A stretch of DNA of 64,000 nucleotides from Loxodes magnus (lineage: Eukaryota > Ciliophora > Karyorelictea > Loxodida > Loxodidae): positions 186,001 to 250,000 of the forward strand of contig CAMPDV010000249.1 of NCBI GenBank assembly GCA_946699065.1, read 5' to 3'. The notes beneath the pieces were generated by a model. The model did not search any database, was not told the DNA's origin, and saw only the letters and a program-made list of their open reading frames with translations. Positions 48,101 through 63,100 of the stretch are shown piece by piece (the first letter of the stretch is position 1; every line of letters starts with the position of its first letter). The position numbers and the translations under genes were made by a program.

Positions 48101-51100
48101 TAAGACCATGAGTGGTCACACAAATTATGTATTATCTGTGGCTATATCCAGTGATTCAGAGTTCATCGTATCGGGAAGTAGTGATAATACGGTGAGACTA
48201 TGGAACGTCAAGACAGGTACCTGTAAGACCATGAGTGGTCACACAGATTATGTATTATCTGTGGCTATATCCAGTGATTCAGAGTTCATCGTATCGGGAA
48301 GTCATGATTACACGGTGAGACTATGGAACGTCAAGACAGGTACCTGTAAGACCATGAGTGGTCACTCTAGTTCTGTATTATCTGTGGCTATATCCAGTGA
48401 TTCAGAGTTCATCGTATCGGGAAGTAGTGATAATACGGTGAGACTATGGAACGTCAAGACAGGTACCTGTAAGACCATGAGTGGTCACACTAGTTATGTA
48501 TCATCTGTGGCTATATCCAGTGATTCAGAGTTCATCGTATCGGGAAGTAGTGATAATACGGTGAGACTATGGAACGTCAAGACAGGTACCTGTAAGACCA
48601 TGAGTGGTCGCACTAGTTCTGTATGATCTGAGGCTATATCCAGTGATTCAGAGTTCATCGTATCGGGAAGTTGAGATGAGACGGTGAGACTATGGGACGT
48701 CAAGACAGGTACCTGTAAGACCATGAGTGGTCACACAAATTCTGTATGATCTGTGGCTATATCCAGTGATTCAGAGTTCATCGTATCGGGAAGTAGAGAT
48801 TCGACGGTGAGACTATGGAACGTCAAGACAGGTACCTGTAAGACCATGAGTGGTCACACAAATTCTGTATGATCTGTGGCTATATCCAGTGATTCAGAGT
48901 TCATCGTATCGGGAAGTCATGATATTACGGTGAGACTATGGAACGTCAAGACAGGTACCTGTAAGACCATGAGTGGTCACACAAATTATGTATTATCTGT
49001 GGCTATATCCAGTGATTCAGAGTTCATCGTATCGGGAAGTAGTGATAAGACGGTGAGACTATGGGACGTCAAGACAGGTACCTGTAAGACCATGAGTGGT
49101 CACACAGATTATGTATCATCTGTGGCTATATCCATTGATTCAGAGTTCATCGTATCGGGAAGTCATGATTATACGGTGAGACTATGGAACGTCAAGACAG
49201 GTACCTGTAAGACCATGAGTGGTCACACAGATTATGTATTATCTGTGGCTATATCCAGTGATTCAGAGTTCATCGTATCGGGAAGTAGTGATAATACGGT
49301 GAGACTATGGAACGTCAAGACAGGTACCTGTAAGACCATGAGTGGTCACACAAATTCTGTATGATCTGTGTCTATATCCATTGATTCAGAGTTCATCGTA
49401 TCGGGAAGTAGTGATAAGACGGTGAGACTATGGAACGTCAAGACAGGTACCTGTAAGACCATGAGTGGTCACACAGATTATGTAAGATCTGAGGCTATAT
49501 CCAGTGATTCAGAGTTCATCGTATCGGGAAGTGCAGATTATACGGTGAGACTATGGGACGTCAAGACAGGTACCTGTAAGACCATGAGTGGTCACACAAA
49601 TTCTGTAAGATCTGTGGCTATATCCAGTGATTCAGAGTTCATCGTATCGGGAAGTAGTGATAATACGGTGAGACTATGGAACGTCAAGACAGGTACCTGT
49701 AAGACCATGAGTGGTCACACAAATTCTGTATGATCTGTGTCTATATCCAGTGATTCAGAGTTCATCGTATCGGGAAGTAATGATTATACGGTGAGACTAT
49801 GGAACGTCAAGACAGGTACCTGTAAGACCATGAGTGGTCACTCTAGTTCTGTATTATCTGTGGCTATATCCAGTGATTCAGAGTTCATCGTATCGGAAAG
49901 TAGAGATGAGACGGTGAGACTATGGGACGTCAAGACAGGTACCTGTAAGACCATGAGTGGTCACACAAATTCTGTATGATCTGTGTCTATATCCATTGAT
50001 TCAGAGTTCATCGTATCGGGAAGTCATGATAAGACGGTGAGACTATGGAACGTCAAGACAGGTACCTGTAAGACCATGAGTGGTCACACAAATTCTGTAT
50101 GATCTGTGGCTATATCCATTGATTCAGAGTTCATCGTATCGGGAAGTAGAGATGAGACGGTGAGACTATGGAACGTCAAGACAGGTACCTGTAAGACCAT
50201 GAGTGGTCACACTGGTCATGTATATGCTGTGGCTATATCCAGTGATTCAGAGTTCATCGTATCGGGAAGTAGTGATAATACGGTGAGACTATGGAACGTC
50301 AATACAGGTACCTGTAAGACCATGAGTGGTCGCACTAGTTATGTATGATCTGTGGCTATATCCAGTGATTCAGAGTTCATCGTATCGGGAAGTCATGATT
50401 ATACGGTGAGACTATGGAACGTCAAGACAGGTACCTGTAAGACCATGAGTGGTCACACTAGTTATGTATCATCTGTGGCTATATCCAGTGATTCAGAGTT
50501 CATCGTATCGGGAAGTCATGATTATACGGTGAGACTATGGAACGTCAAGACAGGTACCTGTAAGACCATGAGTGGTCACACTAGTTATGTATCATCTGTG
50601 GCTATATCCAGTGATTCAGAGTTCATCGTATCGGGAAGTGCAGATTATACGGTGAGACTATGGGACGTCAAGACAGGTACCTGTAAGACCATGAGTGGTC
50701 ACACAAATTCTGTATGATCTGAGGCTATATCCAGTGATTCAGAGTTCATCGTATCGGGAAGTAGAGATTCGACAGTGAGACTATGGAACGTCAAGACAGG
50801 TACCTGTAAGACCAAGAGTGGTCTCACTTATTCTGTATCATCTGTGGCTATATCCAGTGATTCAGAGTTCATCGTATCGGGAAGTAGTGATAAGACGGTG
50901 AGACTATGGAACGTCAAGACAGGTACCTGTAAGACCATGAGTGGTCACACAAATTCTGTAAGATCTGTGGCTATATCCAGTGATTCAGAGTTCATCGTAT
51001 CGGAAAGTAGTGATAATACGGTGAGACTATGGAACGTCAAGACAGGTACCTGTAAGACCATGAGTGGTCACTCTAGTTCTGTATTATCTGTGGCTATATC

Positions 51101-54100
51101 CAGTGATTCAGAGTTCATCGTATCGGGAAGTAGTGATAATACGGTGAGACTATGGAACGTCAAGACAGGTACCTGTAAGACCATGAGTGGTCACTCTAGT
51201 TCTGTATTATCTGTGGCTATATCCAGTGATTCAGAGTTCATCGTATCGGAAAGTAGTGATAATACGGTGAGACTATGGAACGTCAAGACAGGTACCTGTA
51301 AGACCATGAGTGGTCACACTGGTCATGTATATGCTGTGGCTATATCCAGTGATTCAGAGTTCATCGTATCGGGAAGTAGAGATTCGACAGTGAGACTATG
51401 GAACGTCAAGACAGGTACCTGTAAGACCAAGAGTGGTCTCACTTATTCTGTATCATCTGTGGCTATATCCAGTGATTCAGAGTTCATCGTATCGGGAAGT
51501 AGTGATAATACGGTGAGACTATGGAACGTCAAGACAGGTACCTGTAAGACCATGAGTGGTCACACTAGTTATGTATCATCTGTGGCTATATCCATTGATT
51601 CAGAGTTCATCGTATCGGGAAGTCATGATTATACGGTGAGACTATGGAACGTCAAGACAGGTACCTGTAAGACCAAGAGTGGTCTCACTTATTCTGTATC
51701 ATCTGTGGCTATATCCAGTGATTCAGAGTTCATCGTATCGGGAAGTAGTGATAATACGGTGAGACTATGGAACGTCAAGACAGGTACCTGTAAGACCATG
51801 AGTGGTCACACTAGTTATGTATCATCTGAGGCTATATCCAGTGATTCAGAGTTCATCGTATCGGGAAGTAGTGATAATACGGTGAGACTATGGAACGTCA
51901 AGACAGGTACCTGTAAGACCATGAGTGGTCACACTAGTTATGTATCATCTGTGGCTATATCCATTGATTCAGAGTTCATCGTATCGGGAAGTCATGATTA
52001 TACGGTGAGACTATGGAACGTCAAGACAGGTACTTGTAAGACCATGAGTGGTCGCACTAGTTCTGTATCATCTGTGACTATATCCAGTGATTCAGAGTTC
52101 ATCGTATCGGGAAGTCATGATTATACGGTGAGACTATGGAACGTCAAGACAGGTACCTGTAAGACCATGAGTGGTCTCACTTATTCTGTATCATCTGTGG
52201 CTATATCCAGTGATTCAGAGTTCATCGTATCGGGAAGTAGTGATAATACGGTGAGACTATGGAACGTCAAGACAGGTACCTGTAAGACCATGAGTGGTCT
52301 CACTTATTCTGTATCATCTGTGGCTATATCCATTGATTCAGAGTTCATCGTATCGGGAAGTAGAGATTCGACGGTGAGACTATGGAACGTCAAGACAGGT
52401 ACCTGTAAGACCATGAGTGGTCACACAGATTATGTATCATCTGAGGCTATATCCAGTGATTCAGAGTTCATCGTATCGGGAAGTCATGATTATACGGTGA
52501 GACTATGGAACGTCAAGACAGGTACCTGTAAGACCATGAGTGGTCACACAAATTCTGTATGATCTGAGGCTATATCCAGTGATTCAGAGTTCATCGTATC
52601 GGGAAGTAGAGATTCGACAGTGAGACTATGGAACGTCAAGACAGGTACCTGTAAGACCAAGAGTGGTCTCACTTATTCTGTATCATCTGTGGCTATATCC
52701 ATTGATTCAGAGTTCATCGTATCGGGAAGTAGTGATAATACGGTGAGACTATGGAACGTCAAGACAGGTACCTGTAAGACCATGAGTGGTCACACAAATT
52801 CTGTATGATCTGAGGCTATATCCAGTGATTCAGAGTTCATCGTATCGGGAAGTAGAGATTCGACAGTGAGACTATGGAACGTCAAGACAGGTACTTGTAA
52901 GACCAAGAGTGGTCTCACTAGTTCTGTATCATCTGTGGCTATATCCAGTGATTCAGAGTTCATCGTATCGGGAAGTAGTGATAATACGGTGAGACTATGG
53001 AACGTCAAGACAGGTACCTGTAAGACCATGAGTGGTCACACTAGTTATGTATCATCTGTGGCTATATCCATTGATTCAGAGTTCATCGTATCGGGAAGTC
53101 ATGATTATACGGTGAGACTATGGAACGTCAAGACAGGTACCTGTAAGACCAAGAGTGGTCTCACTTATTCTGTATCATCTGTGGCTATATCCAGTGATTC
53201 AGAGTTCATCGTATCGGGAAGTAGTGATAATACGGTGAGACTATGGAACGTCAAGACAGGTACCTGTAAGACCATGAGTGGTCACACTAGTTATGTATCA
53301 TCTGTGGCTATATCCATTGATTCAGAGTTCATCGTATCGGGAAGTCATGATTATACGGTGAGACTATGGAACGTCAAGACAGGTACCTGTAAGACCAAGA
53401 GTGGTCTCACTTATTCTGTATGATCTGAGGCTATATCCAGTGATTCAGAGTTCATCGTATCGGGAAGTCATGATTATACGGTGAGACTATGGAACGTCAA
53501 GACAGGTACCTGTAAGACCATGAGTGGTCACACAAATTCTGTATGATCTGAGGCTATATCCATTGATTCAGAGTTCATCGTATCGGGAAGTCATGATTAT
53601 ACGGTGAGACTATGGAACGTCAAGACAGGTACCTGTAAGACCATGAGTGGTCACACACATTATGTACTATCTGTGTCTATATCCATTGATTCAGAGTTCA
53701 TCGTATCGGGAAGTCATGATTATACGGTGAGACTATGGAACGTCAAGACAGGTACTTGTAAGACCATGAGTGGTCGCACTAGTTCTGTATCATCTGTGGC
53801 TATATCCAGTGATTCAGAGTTCATCGTATCGGGAAGTAGAGATTCGACAGTGAGACTATGGAACGTCAAGACAGGTACCTGTAAGACCATGAGTGGTCAC
53901 ACTAGTTATGTATCATCTGTGGCTATATCCATTGATTCAGAGTTCATCGTATCGGGAAGTCATGATTATACGGTGAGACTATGGAACGTCAAGACAGGTA
54001 CCTGTAAGACCATGAGTGGTCACACAAATTCTGTATGATCTGAGGCTATATCCAGTGATTCAGAGTTCATCGTATCGGGAAGTAGAGATTCGACAGTGAG

Positions 54101-57100
54101 ACTATGGAACGTCAAGACAGGTACCTGTAAGACCAAGAGTGGTCTCACTAGTTATGTATCATCTGTGGCTATATCCATTGATTCAGAGTTCATCGTATCG
54201 GGAAGTCATGATTATACGGTGAGACTATGGAACGTCAAGACAGGTACCTGTAAGACCAAGAGTGGTCACACTAGTTATGTATCATCTGTGGCTATATCCA
54301 TTGATTCAGAGTTCATCGTATCGGGAAGTCATGATTATACGGTGAGACTATGGAACGTCAAGACAGGTACCTGTAAGACCAAGAGTGGTCTCACTTATTC
54401 TGTATCATCTGTGGCTATATCCAGTGATTCAGAGTTCATCGTATCGGGAAGTAGTGATAATACGGTGAGACTATGGAACGTCAAGACAGGTACCTGTAAG
54501 ACCATGAGTGGTCACACTAGTTATGTATCATCTGTGGCTATATCCATTGATTCAGAGTTCATCGTATCGGGAAGTCATGATTATACGGTGAGACTATGGA
54601 ACGTCAAGACAGGTACCTGTAAGACCAAGAGTGGTCTCACTTATTCTGTATGATCTGAGGCTATATCCAGTGATTCAGAGTTCATCGTATCGGGAAGTCA
54701 TGATTATACGGTGAGACTATGGAACGTCAAGACAGGTACCTGTAAGACCATGAGTGGTCACACAAATTCTGTATGATCTGAGGCTATATCCATTGATTCA
54801 GAGTTCATCGTATCGGGAAGTCATGATTATACGGTGAGACTATGGAACGTCAAGACAGGTACCTGTAAGACCATGAGTGGTCACACAAATTCTGTATGAT
54901 CTGAGGCTATATCCAGTGATTCAGAGTTCATCGTATCGGGAAGTAGAGATTCGACAGTGAGACTATGGAACGTCAAGACAGGTACCTGTAAGACCAAGAG
55001 TGGTCTCACTTATTCTGTATCATCTGTGGCTATATCCATTGATTCAGAGTTCATCGTATCGGGAAGTAGTGATAATACGGTGAGACTATGGAACGTCAAG
55101 ACAGGTACCTGTAAGACCATGAGTGGTCACACAAATTCTGTATGATCTGAGGCTATATCCAGTGATTCAGAGTTCATCGTATCGGGAAGTAGAGATTCGA
55201 CAGTGAGACTATGGAACGTCAAGACAGGTACCTGTAAGACCAAGAGTGGTCTCACTTATTCTGTATCATCTGTGGCTATATCCAGTGATTCAGAGTTCAT
55301 CGTATCGGGAAGTAGTGATAATACGGTGAGACTATGGAACGTCAAGACAGGTACCTGTAAGACCATGAGTGGTCACACTAGTTATGTATCATCTGTGGCT
55401 ATATCCATTGATTCAGAGTTCATCGTATCGGGAAGTCATGATTATACGGTGAGACTATGGAACGTCAAGACAGGTACCTGTAAGACCAAGAGTGGTCTCA
55501 CTTATTCTGTATCATCTGTGGCTATATCCAGTGATTCAGAGTTCATCGTATCGGGAAGTAGTGATAATACGGTGAGACTATGGAACGTCAAGACAGGTAC
55601 CTGTAAGACCATGAGTGGTCACACTAGTTATGTATCATCTGTGGCTATATCCATTGATTCAGAGTTCATCGTATCGGGAAGTCATGATTATACGGTGAGA
55701 CTATGGAACGTCAAGACAGGTACCTGTAAGACCAAGAGTGGTCTCACTTATTCTGTATGATCTGAGGCTATATCCAGTGATTCAGAGTTCATCGTATCGG
55801 GAAGTCATGATTATACGGTGAGACTATGGAACGTCAAGACAGGTACCTGTAAGACCATGAGTGGTCACACAAATTCTGTATGATCTGAGGCTATATCCAT
55901 TGATTCAGAGTTCATCGTATCGGGAAGTCATGATTATACGGTGAGACTATGGAACGTCAAGACAGGTACCTGTAAGACCATGAGTGGTCACACACATTAT
56001 GTACTATCTGTGTCTATATCCATTGATTCAGAGTTCATCGTATCGGGAAGTCATGATTATACGGTGAGACTATGGAACGTCAAGACAGGTACTTGTAAGA
56101 CCATGAGTGGTCGCACTAGTTCTGTATCATCTGTGGCTATATCCAGTGATTCAGAGTTCATCGTATCGGGAAGTAGAGATTCGACAGTGAGACTATGGAA
56201 CGTCAAGACAGGTACCTGTAAGACCATGAGTGGTCACACTAGTTATGTATCATCTGTGGCTATATCCATTGATTCAGAGTTCATCGTATCGGGAAGTCAT
56301 GATTATACGGTGAGACTATGGAACGTCAAGACAGGTACCTGTAAGACCATGAGTGGTCACACAAATTCTGTATGATCTGAGGCTATATCCAGTGATTCAG
56401 AGTTCATCGTATCGGGAAGTAGAGATTCGACAGTGAGACTATGGAACGTCAAGACAGGTACCTGTAAGACCAAGAGTGGTCTCACTTATTCTGTATCATC
56501 TGTGGCTATATCCAGTGATTCAGAGTTCATCGTATCGGGAAGTAGTGATAATACGGTGAGACTATGGAACGTCAAGACAGGTACCTGTAAGACCATGAGT
56601 GGTCACACTAGTTATGTATCATCTGTGGCTATATCCATTGATTCAGAGTTCATCGTATCGGGAAGTCATGATTATACGGTGAGACTATGGAACGTCAAGA
56701 CAGGTACCTGTAAGACCAAGAGTGGTCTCACTTATTCTGTATCATCTGTGGCTATATCCAGTGATTCAGAGTTCATCGTATCGGGAAGTAGTGATAATAC
56801 GGTGAGACTATGGAACGTCAAGACAGGTACCTGTAAGACCATGAGTGGTCACACTAGTTCTGTATCATCTGTGGCTATATCCATTGATTCAGAGTTCATC
56901 GTATCGGGAAGTCATGATTATACGGTGAGACTATGGAACGTCAAGACAGGTACCTGTAAGACCAAGAGTGGTCTCACTTATTCTGTATGATCTGAGGCTA
57001 TATCCAGTGATTCAGAGTTCATCGTATCGGGAAGTCATGATTATACGGTGAGACTATGGAACGTCAAGACAGGTACCTGTAAGACCATGAGTGGTCACAC

Positions 57101-60100
57101 AAATTCTGTATGATCTGAGGCTATATCCATTGATTCAGAGTTCATCGTATCGGGAAGTCATGATTATACGGTGAGACTATGGAACGTCAAGACAGGTACC
57201 TGTAAGACCATGAGTGGTCACACACATTATGTACTATCTGTGTCTATATCCATTGATTCAGAGTTCATCGTATCGGGAAGTCATGATTATACGGTGAGAC
57301 TATGGAACGTCAAGACAGGTACTTGTAAGACCATGAGTGGTCGCACTAGTTCTGTATCATCTGTGGCTATATCCAGTGATTCAGAGTTCATCGTATCGGG
57401 AAGTAGAGATTCGACAGTGAGACTATGGAACGTCAAGACAGGTACCTGTAAGACCATGAGTGGTCTCACTTATTCTGTATCATCTGTGGCTATATCCAGT
57501 GATTCAGAGTTCATCGTATCGGGAAGTAGTGATAATACGGTGAGACTATGGAACGTCAAGACAGGTACCTGTAAGACCATGAGTGGTCACACTAGTTATG
57601 TATCATCTGTGGCTATATCCATTGATTCAGAGTTCATCGTATCGGGAAGTCATGATTATACGGTGAGACTATGGAACGTCAAGACAGGTACCTGTAAGAC
57701 CATGAGTGGTCACACTGGTTATGTATGATCTGTGGCTATATCCAGTGATTCAGAGTTCATCGTATCGGGAAGTAGTGATAATACGGTGAGACTATGGAAC
57801 GTCAAGACAGGTACCTGTAAGACCATGAGTGGTCACACTAGTTATGTATCATCTGTGGCTATATCCATTGATTCAGAGTTCATCGTATCGGGAAGTCATG
57901 ATTATACGGTGAGACTATGGAACGTCAAGACAGGTACCTGTAAGACCAAGAGTGGTCTCACTTATTCTGTATCATCTGTGGCTATATCCAGTGATTCAGA
58001 GTTCATCGTATCGGGAAGTAGTGATAATACGGTGAGACTATGGAACGTCAAGACAGGTACCTGTAAGACCATGAGTGGTCACACTAGTTATGTATCATCT
58101 GTGGCTATATCCATTGATTCAGAGTTCATCGTATCGGGAAGTCATGATTATACGGTGAGACTATGGAACGTCAAGACAGGTACCTGTAAGACCATGAGTG
58201 GTCACACTGGTTATGTATGATCTGTGGCTATATCCATTGATTCAGAGTTCATCGTATCGGGAAGTCATGATTATACGGTGAGACTATGGAACGTCAAGAC
58301 AGGTACCTGTAAGACCATGAGTGGTCACACAAATTCTGTATGATCTGAGGCTATATCCAGTGATTCAGAGTTCATCGTATCGGGAAGTAGAGATTCGACA
58401 GTGAGACTATGGAACGTCAAGACAGGTACCTGTAAGACCATGAGTGGTCACACACATTATGTACTATCTGTGGCTATATCCAGTGATTCAGAGTTCATCG
58501 TATCGGGAAGTAGTGATAATACGGTGAGACTATGGAACGTCAAGACAGGTACCTGTAAGACCATGAGTGGTCACACTAGTTATGTATCATCTGTGGCTAT
58601 ATCCATTGATTCAGAGTTCATCGTATCGGGAAGTCATGATTATACGGTGAGACTATGGAACGTCAAGACAGGTACCTGTAAGACCATGAGTGGTCACACT
58701 GGTTATGTATGATCTGTGGCTATATCCAGTGATTCAGAGTTCATCGTATCGGGAAGTCATGATTATACGGTGAGACTATGGAACGTCAAGACAGGTACCT
58801 GTAAGACCATGAGTGGTCACACAAATTCTGTATGATCTGAGGCTATATCCAGTGATTCAGAGTTCATCGTATCGGGAAGTAGAGATTCGACAGTGAGACT
58901 ATGGAACGTCAAGACAGGTACCTGTAAGACCAAGAGTGGTCTCACTTATTCTGTATCATCTGTGGCTATATCCAGTGATTCAGAGTTCATCGTATCGGGA
59001 AGTAGTGATAATACGGTGAGACTATGGAACGTCAAGACAGGTACCTGTAAGACCATGAGTGGTCACACTAGTTATGTATCATCTGTGGCTATATCCATTG
59101 ATTCAGAGTTCATCGTATCGGGAAGTCATGATTATACGGTGAGACTATGGAACGTCAAGACAGGTACCTGTAAGACCAAGAGTGGTCTCACTTATTCTGT
59201 ATCATCTGTGGCTATATCCAGTGATTCAGAGTTCATCGTATCGGGAAGTAGTGATAATACGGTGAGACTATGGAACGTCAAGACAGGTACCTGTAAGACC
59301 ATGAGTGGTCACACTAGTTATGTATCATCTGTGGCTATATCCATTGATTCAGAGTTCATCGTATCGGGAAGTAGAGATTCGACAGTGAGACTATGGAACG
59401 TCAAGACAGGTACCTGTAAGACCAAGAGTGGTCTCACTTATTCTGTATCATCTGTGGCTATATCCAGTGATTCAGAGTTCATCGTATCGGGAAGTAGTGA
59501 TAATACGGTGAGACTATGGAACGTCAAGACAGGTACCTGTAAGACCATGAGTGGTCACACTGGTTATGTATGATCTGTGGCTATATCCAGTGATTCAGAG
59601 TTCATCGTATCGGGAAGTCATGATTATACGGTGAGACTATGGAACGTCAAGACAGGTACCTGTAAGACCATGAGTGGTCACACAAATTCTGTATGATCTG
59701 AGGCTATATCCAGTGATTCAGAGTTCATCGTATCGGGAAGTAGAGATTCGACAGTGAGACTATGGAACGTCAAGACAGGTACCTGTAAGACCAAGAGTGG
59801 TCTCACTTATTCTGTATCATCTGTGGCTATATCCAGTGATTCAGAGTTCATCGTATCGGGAAGTAGTGATAATACGGTGAGACTATGGAACGTCAAGACA
59901 GGTACCTGTAAGACCATGAGTGGTCACACTAGTTATGTATCATCTGTGGCTATATCCATTGATTCAGAGTTCATCGTATCGGGAAGTCATGATTATACGG
60001 TGAGACTATGGAACGTCAAGACAGGTACCTGTAAGACCAAGAGTGGTCTCACTTATTCTGTATCATCTGTGGCTATATCCAGTGATTCAGAGTTCATCGT

Positions 60101-63100
60101 ATCGGGAAGTAGTGATAATACGGTGAGACTATGGAACGTCAAGACAGGTACCTGTAAGACCATGAGTGGTCACACTAGTTATGTATCATCTGTGGCTATA
60201 TCCATTGATTCAGAGTTCATCGTATCGGGAAGTCATGATTATACGGTGAGACTATGGAACGTCAAGACAGGTACCTGTAAGACCAAGAGTGGTCTCACTT
60301 ATTCTGTATGATCTGAGGCTATATCCAGTGATTCAGAGTTCATCGTATCGGGAAGTCATGATTATACGGTGAGACTATGGAACGTCAAGACAGGTACCTG
60401 TAAGACCATGAGTGGTCACACAAATTCTGTATGATCTGAGGCTATATCCATTGATTCAGAGTTCATCGTATCGGGAAGTCATGATTATACGGTGAGACTA
60501 TGGAACGTCAAGACAGGTACCTGTAAGACCATGAGTGGTCACACACATTATGTACTATCTGTGTCTATATCCATTGATTCAGAGTTCATCGTATCGGGAA
60601 GTCATGATTATACGGTGAGACTATGGAACGTCAAGACAGGTACTTGTAAGACCATGAGTGGTCGCACTAGTTCTGTATCATCTGTGGCTATATCCAGTGA
60701 TTCAGAGTTCATCGTATCGGGAAGTAGAGATTCGACAGTGAGACTATGGAACGTCAAGACAGGTACCTGTAAGACCATGAGTGGTCACACTAGTTATGTA
60801 TCATCTGTGGCTATATCCAGTGATTCAGAGTTCATCGTATCGGGAAGTAGTGATAATACGGTGAGACTATGGAACGTCAAGACAGGTACCTGTAAGACCA
60901 TGAGTGGTCACACAAATTCTGTATGATCTGAGGCTATATCCAGTGATTCAGAGTTCATCGTATCGGGAAGTCATGATTATACGGTGAGACTATGGAACGT
61001 CAAGACAGGTACCTGTAAGACCATGAGTGGTCACACTGGTTATGTATGATCTGTGGCTATATCCAGTGATTCAGAGTTCATCGTATCGGGAAGTAGTGAT
61101 AATACGGTGAGACTATGGAACGTCAAGACAGGTACCTGTAAGACCATGAGTGGTCACACTAGTTATGTATCATCTGTGGCTATATCCATTGATTCAGAGT
61201 TCATCGTATCGGGAAGTCATGATTATACGGTGAGACTATGGAACGTCAAGACAGGTACCTGTAAGACCAAGAGTGGTCTCACTTATTCTGTATCATCTGT
61301 GGCTATATCCAGTGATTCAGAGTTCATCGTATCGGGAAGTAGTGATAATACGGTGAGACTATGGAACGTCAAGACAGGTACCTGTAAGACCATGAGTGGT
61401 CACACTAGTTATGTATCATCTGTGGCTATATCCATTGATTCAGAGTTCATCGTATCGGGAAGTCATGATTATACGGTGAGACTATGGAACGTCAAGACAG
61501 GTACCTGTAAGACCATGAGTGGTCACACTGGTTATGTATGATCTGTGGCTATATCCATTGATTCAGAGTTCATCGTATCGGGAAGTCATGATTATACGGT
61601 GAGACTATGGAACGTCAAGACAGGTACCTGTAAGACCATGAGTGGTCACACAAATTCTGTATGATCTGAGGCTATATCCAGTGATTCAGAGTTCATCGTA
61701 TCGGGAAGTAGAGATTCGACAGTGAGACTATGGAACGTCAAGACAGGTACCTGTAAGACCATGAGTGGTCACTCTAGTTCTGTATTATCTGTGGCTATAT
61801 CCAGTGATTCAGAGTTCATCGTATCGGGAAGTAGTGATAATACGGTGAGACTATGGAACGTCAAGACAGGTACCTGTAAGACCATGAGTGGTCACACTAG
61901 TTATGTATCATCTGTGGCTATATCCATTGATTCAGAGTTCATCGTATCGGGAAGTCATGATTATACGGTGAGACTATGGAACGTCAAGACAGGTACCTGT
62001 AAGACCATGAGTGGTCACACTGGTTATGTATGATCTGTGGCTATATCCAGTGATTCAGAGTTCATCGTATCGGGAAGTCATGATTATACGGTGAGACTAT
62101 GGAACGTCAAGACAGGTACCTGTAAGACCATGAGTGGTCACACAAATTCTGTATGATCTGAGGCTATATCCAGTGATTCAGAGTTCATCGTATCGGGAAG
62201 TAGAGATTCGACAGTGAGACTATGGAACGTCAAGACAGGTACCTGTAAGACCAAGAGTGGTCTCACTTATTCTGTATCATCTGTGGCTATATCCAGTGAT
62301 TCAGAGTTCATCGTATCGGGAAGTAGTGATAATACGGTGAGACTATGGAACGTCAAGACAGGTACCTGTAAGACCATGAGTGGTCACACTAGTTATGTAT
62401 CATCTGTGGCTATATCCATTGATTCAGAGTTCATCGTATCGGGAAGTCATGATTATACGGTGAGACTATGGAACGTCAAGACAGGTACCTGTAAGACCAT
62501 GAGTGGTCACTCTAGTTCTGTATTATCTGTGGCTATATCCAGTGATTCAGAGTTCATCGTATCGGGAAGTAGTGATAATACGGTGAGACTATGGAACGTC
62601 AAGACAGGTACCTGTAAGACCATGAGTGGTCACACTAGTTATGTATCATCTGTGGCTATATCCATTGATTCAGAGTTCATCGTATCGGGAAGTCATGATT
62701 ATACGGTGAGACTATGGAACGTCAAGACAGGTACCTGTAAGACCATGAGTGGTCACACTGGTTATGTATGATCTGTGGCTATATCCAGTGATTCAGAGTT
62801 CATCGTATCGGGAAGTCATGATTATACGGTGAGACTATGGAACGTCAAGACAGGTACCTGTAAGACCATGAGTGGTCACACAAATTCTGTATGATCTGAG
62901 GCTATATCCAGTGATTCAGAGTTCATCGTATCGGGAAGTAGAGATTCGACAGTGAGACTATGGAACGTCAAGACAGGTACCTGTAAGACCAAGAGTGGTC
63001 TCACTTATTCTGTATCATCTGTGGCTATATCCAGTGATTCAGAGTTCATCGTATCGGGAAGTAGTGATAATACGGTGAGACTATGGAACGTCAAGACAGG

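Larger units (their letters stand above)
42484..48915 (+). repeat. 40-unit-offset duplicated block (42,484-43,995 and 47,404-48,915)
   Basis: About 1.5 kb is shared at a 4,920-bp offset, including the 285-residue segments 42,849-43,706 and 47,769-48,626 and the codon-15 TGA at 43,752/48,672. A shorter third copy lies at about 34,120-34,700 (68 units upstream). Confidence 0.85.
52866..56432 (+). repeat. 10-unit (1,230 bp) higher-order repeat of domain C
   Basis: The pattern RDS-(K32)LTYS, SDN-HTSY, HDY-(K32)LTYS, SDN-HTSY, HDY-(K32)LTYS-TGA, HDY-HTNS-TGA, HDY-HTHY-Leu, HDY-RTSS, RDS-HTSY, HDY-HTNS-TGA begins at 52,866 (with LTSS first), 55,203, 56,433 (tail altered) and 59,754 (tail altered). 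A 9-unit variant lies at 54,096-55,202. Confidence 0.85.
56433..62470 (+). repeat. 27-unit (3,321 bp) tandem duplication
   Basis: Units from 56,433 to about 59,150 recur from 59,754 to about 62,470. Stop-to-stop segments at 57,732, 58,401 and 58,893 have partners at 61,053, 61,722 and 62,214. Differences: HTHY-Leu versus HSSS-Leu near 58,450/61,770 and loss or gain of single units' modules near 57,460/60,780. Confidence 0.8.

Noticed and set aside
24992..57469. Minus-strand open frames of 60-79 codons, repeated many times
   Set aside because: They are periodic shadows of the + strand repeat, end at each complementary position of the unit, and show no known domain or independent conservation.
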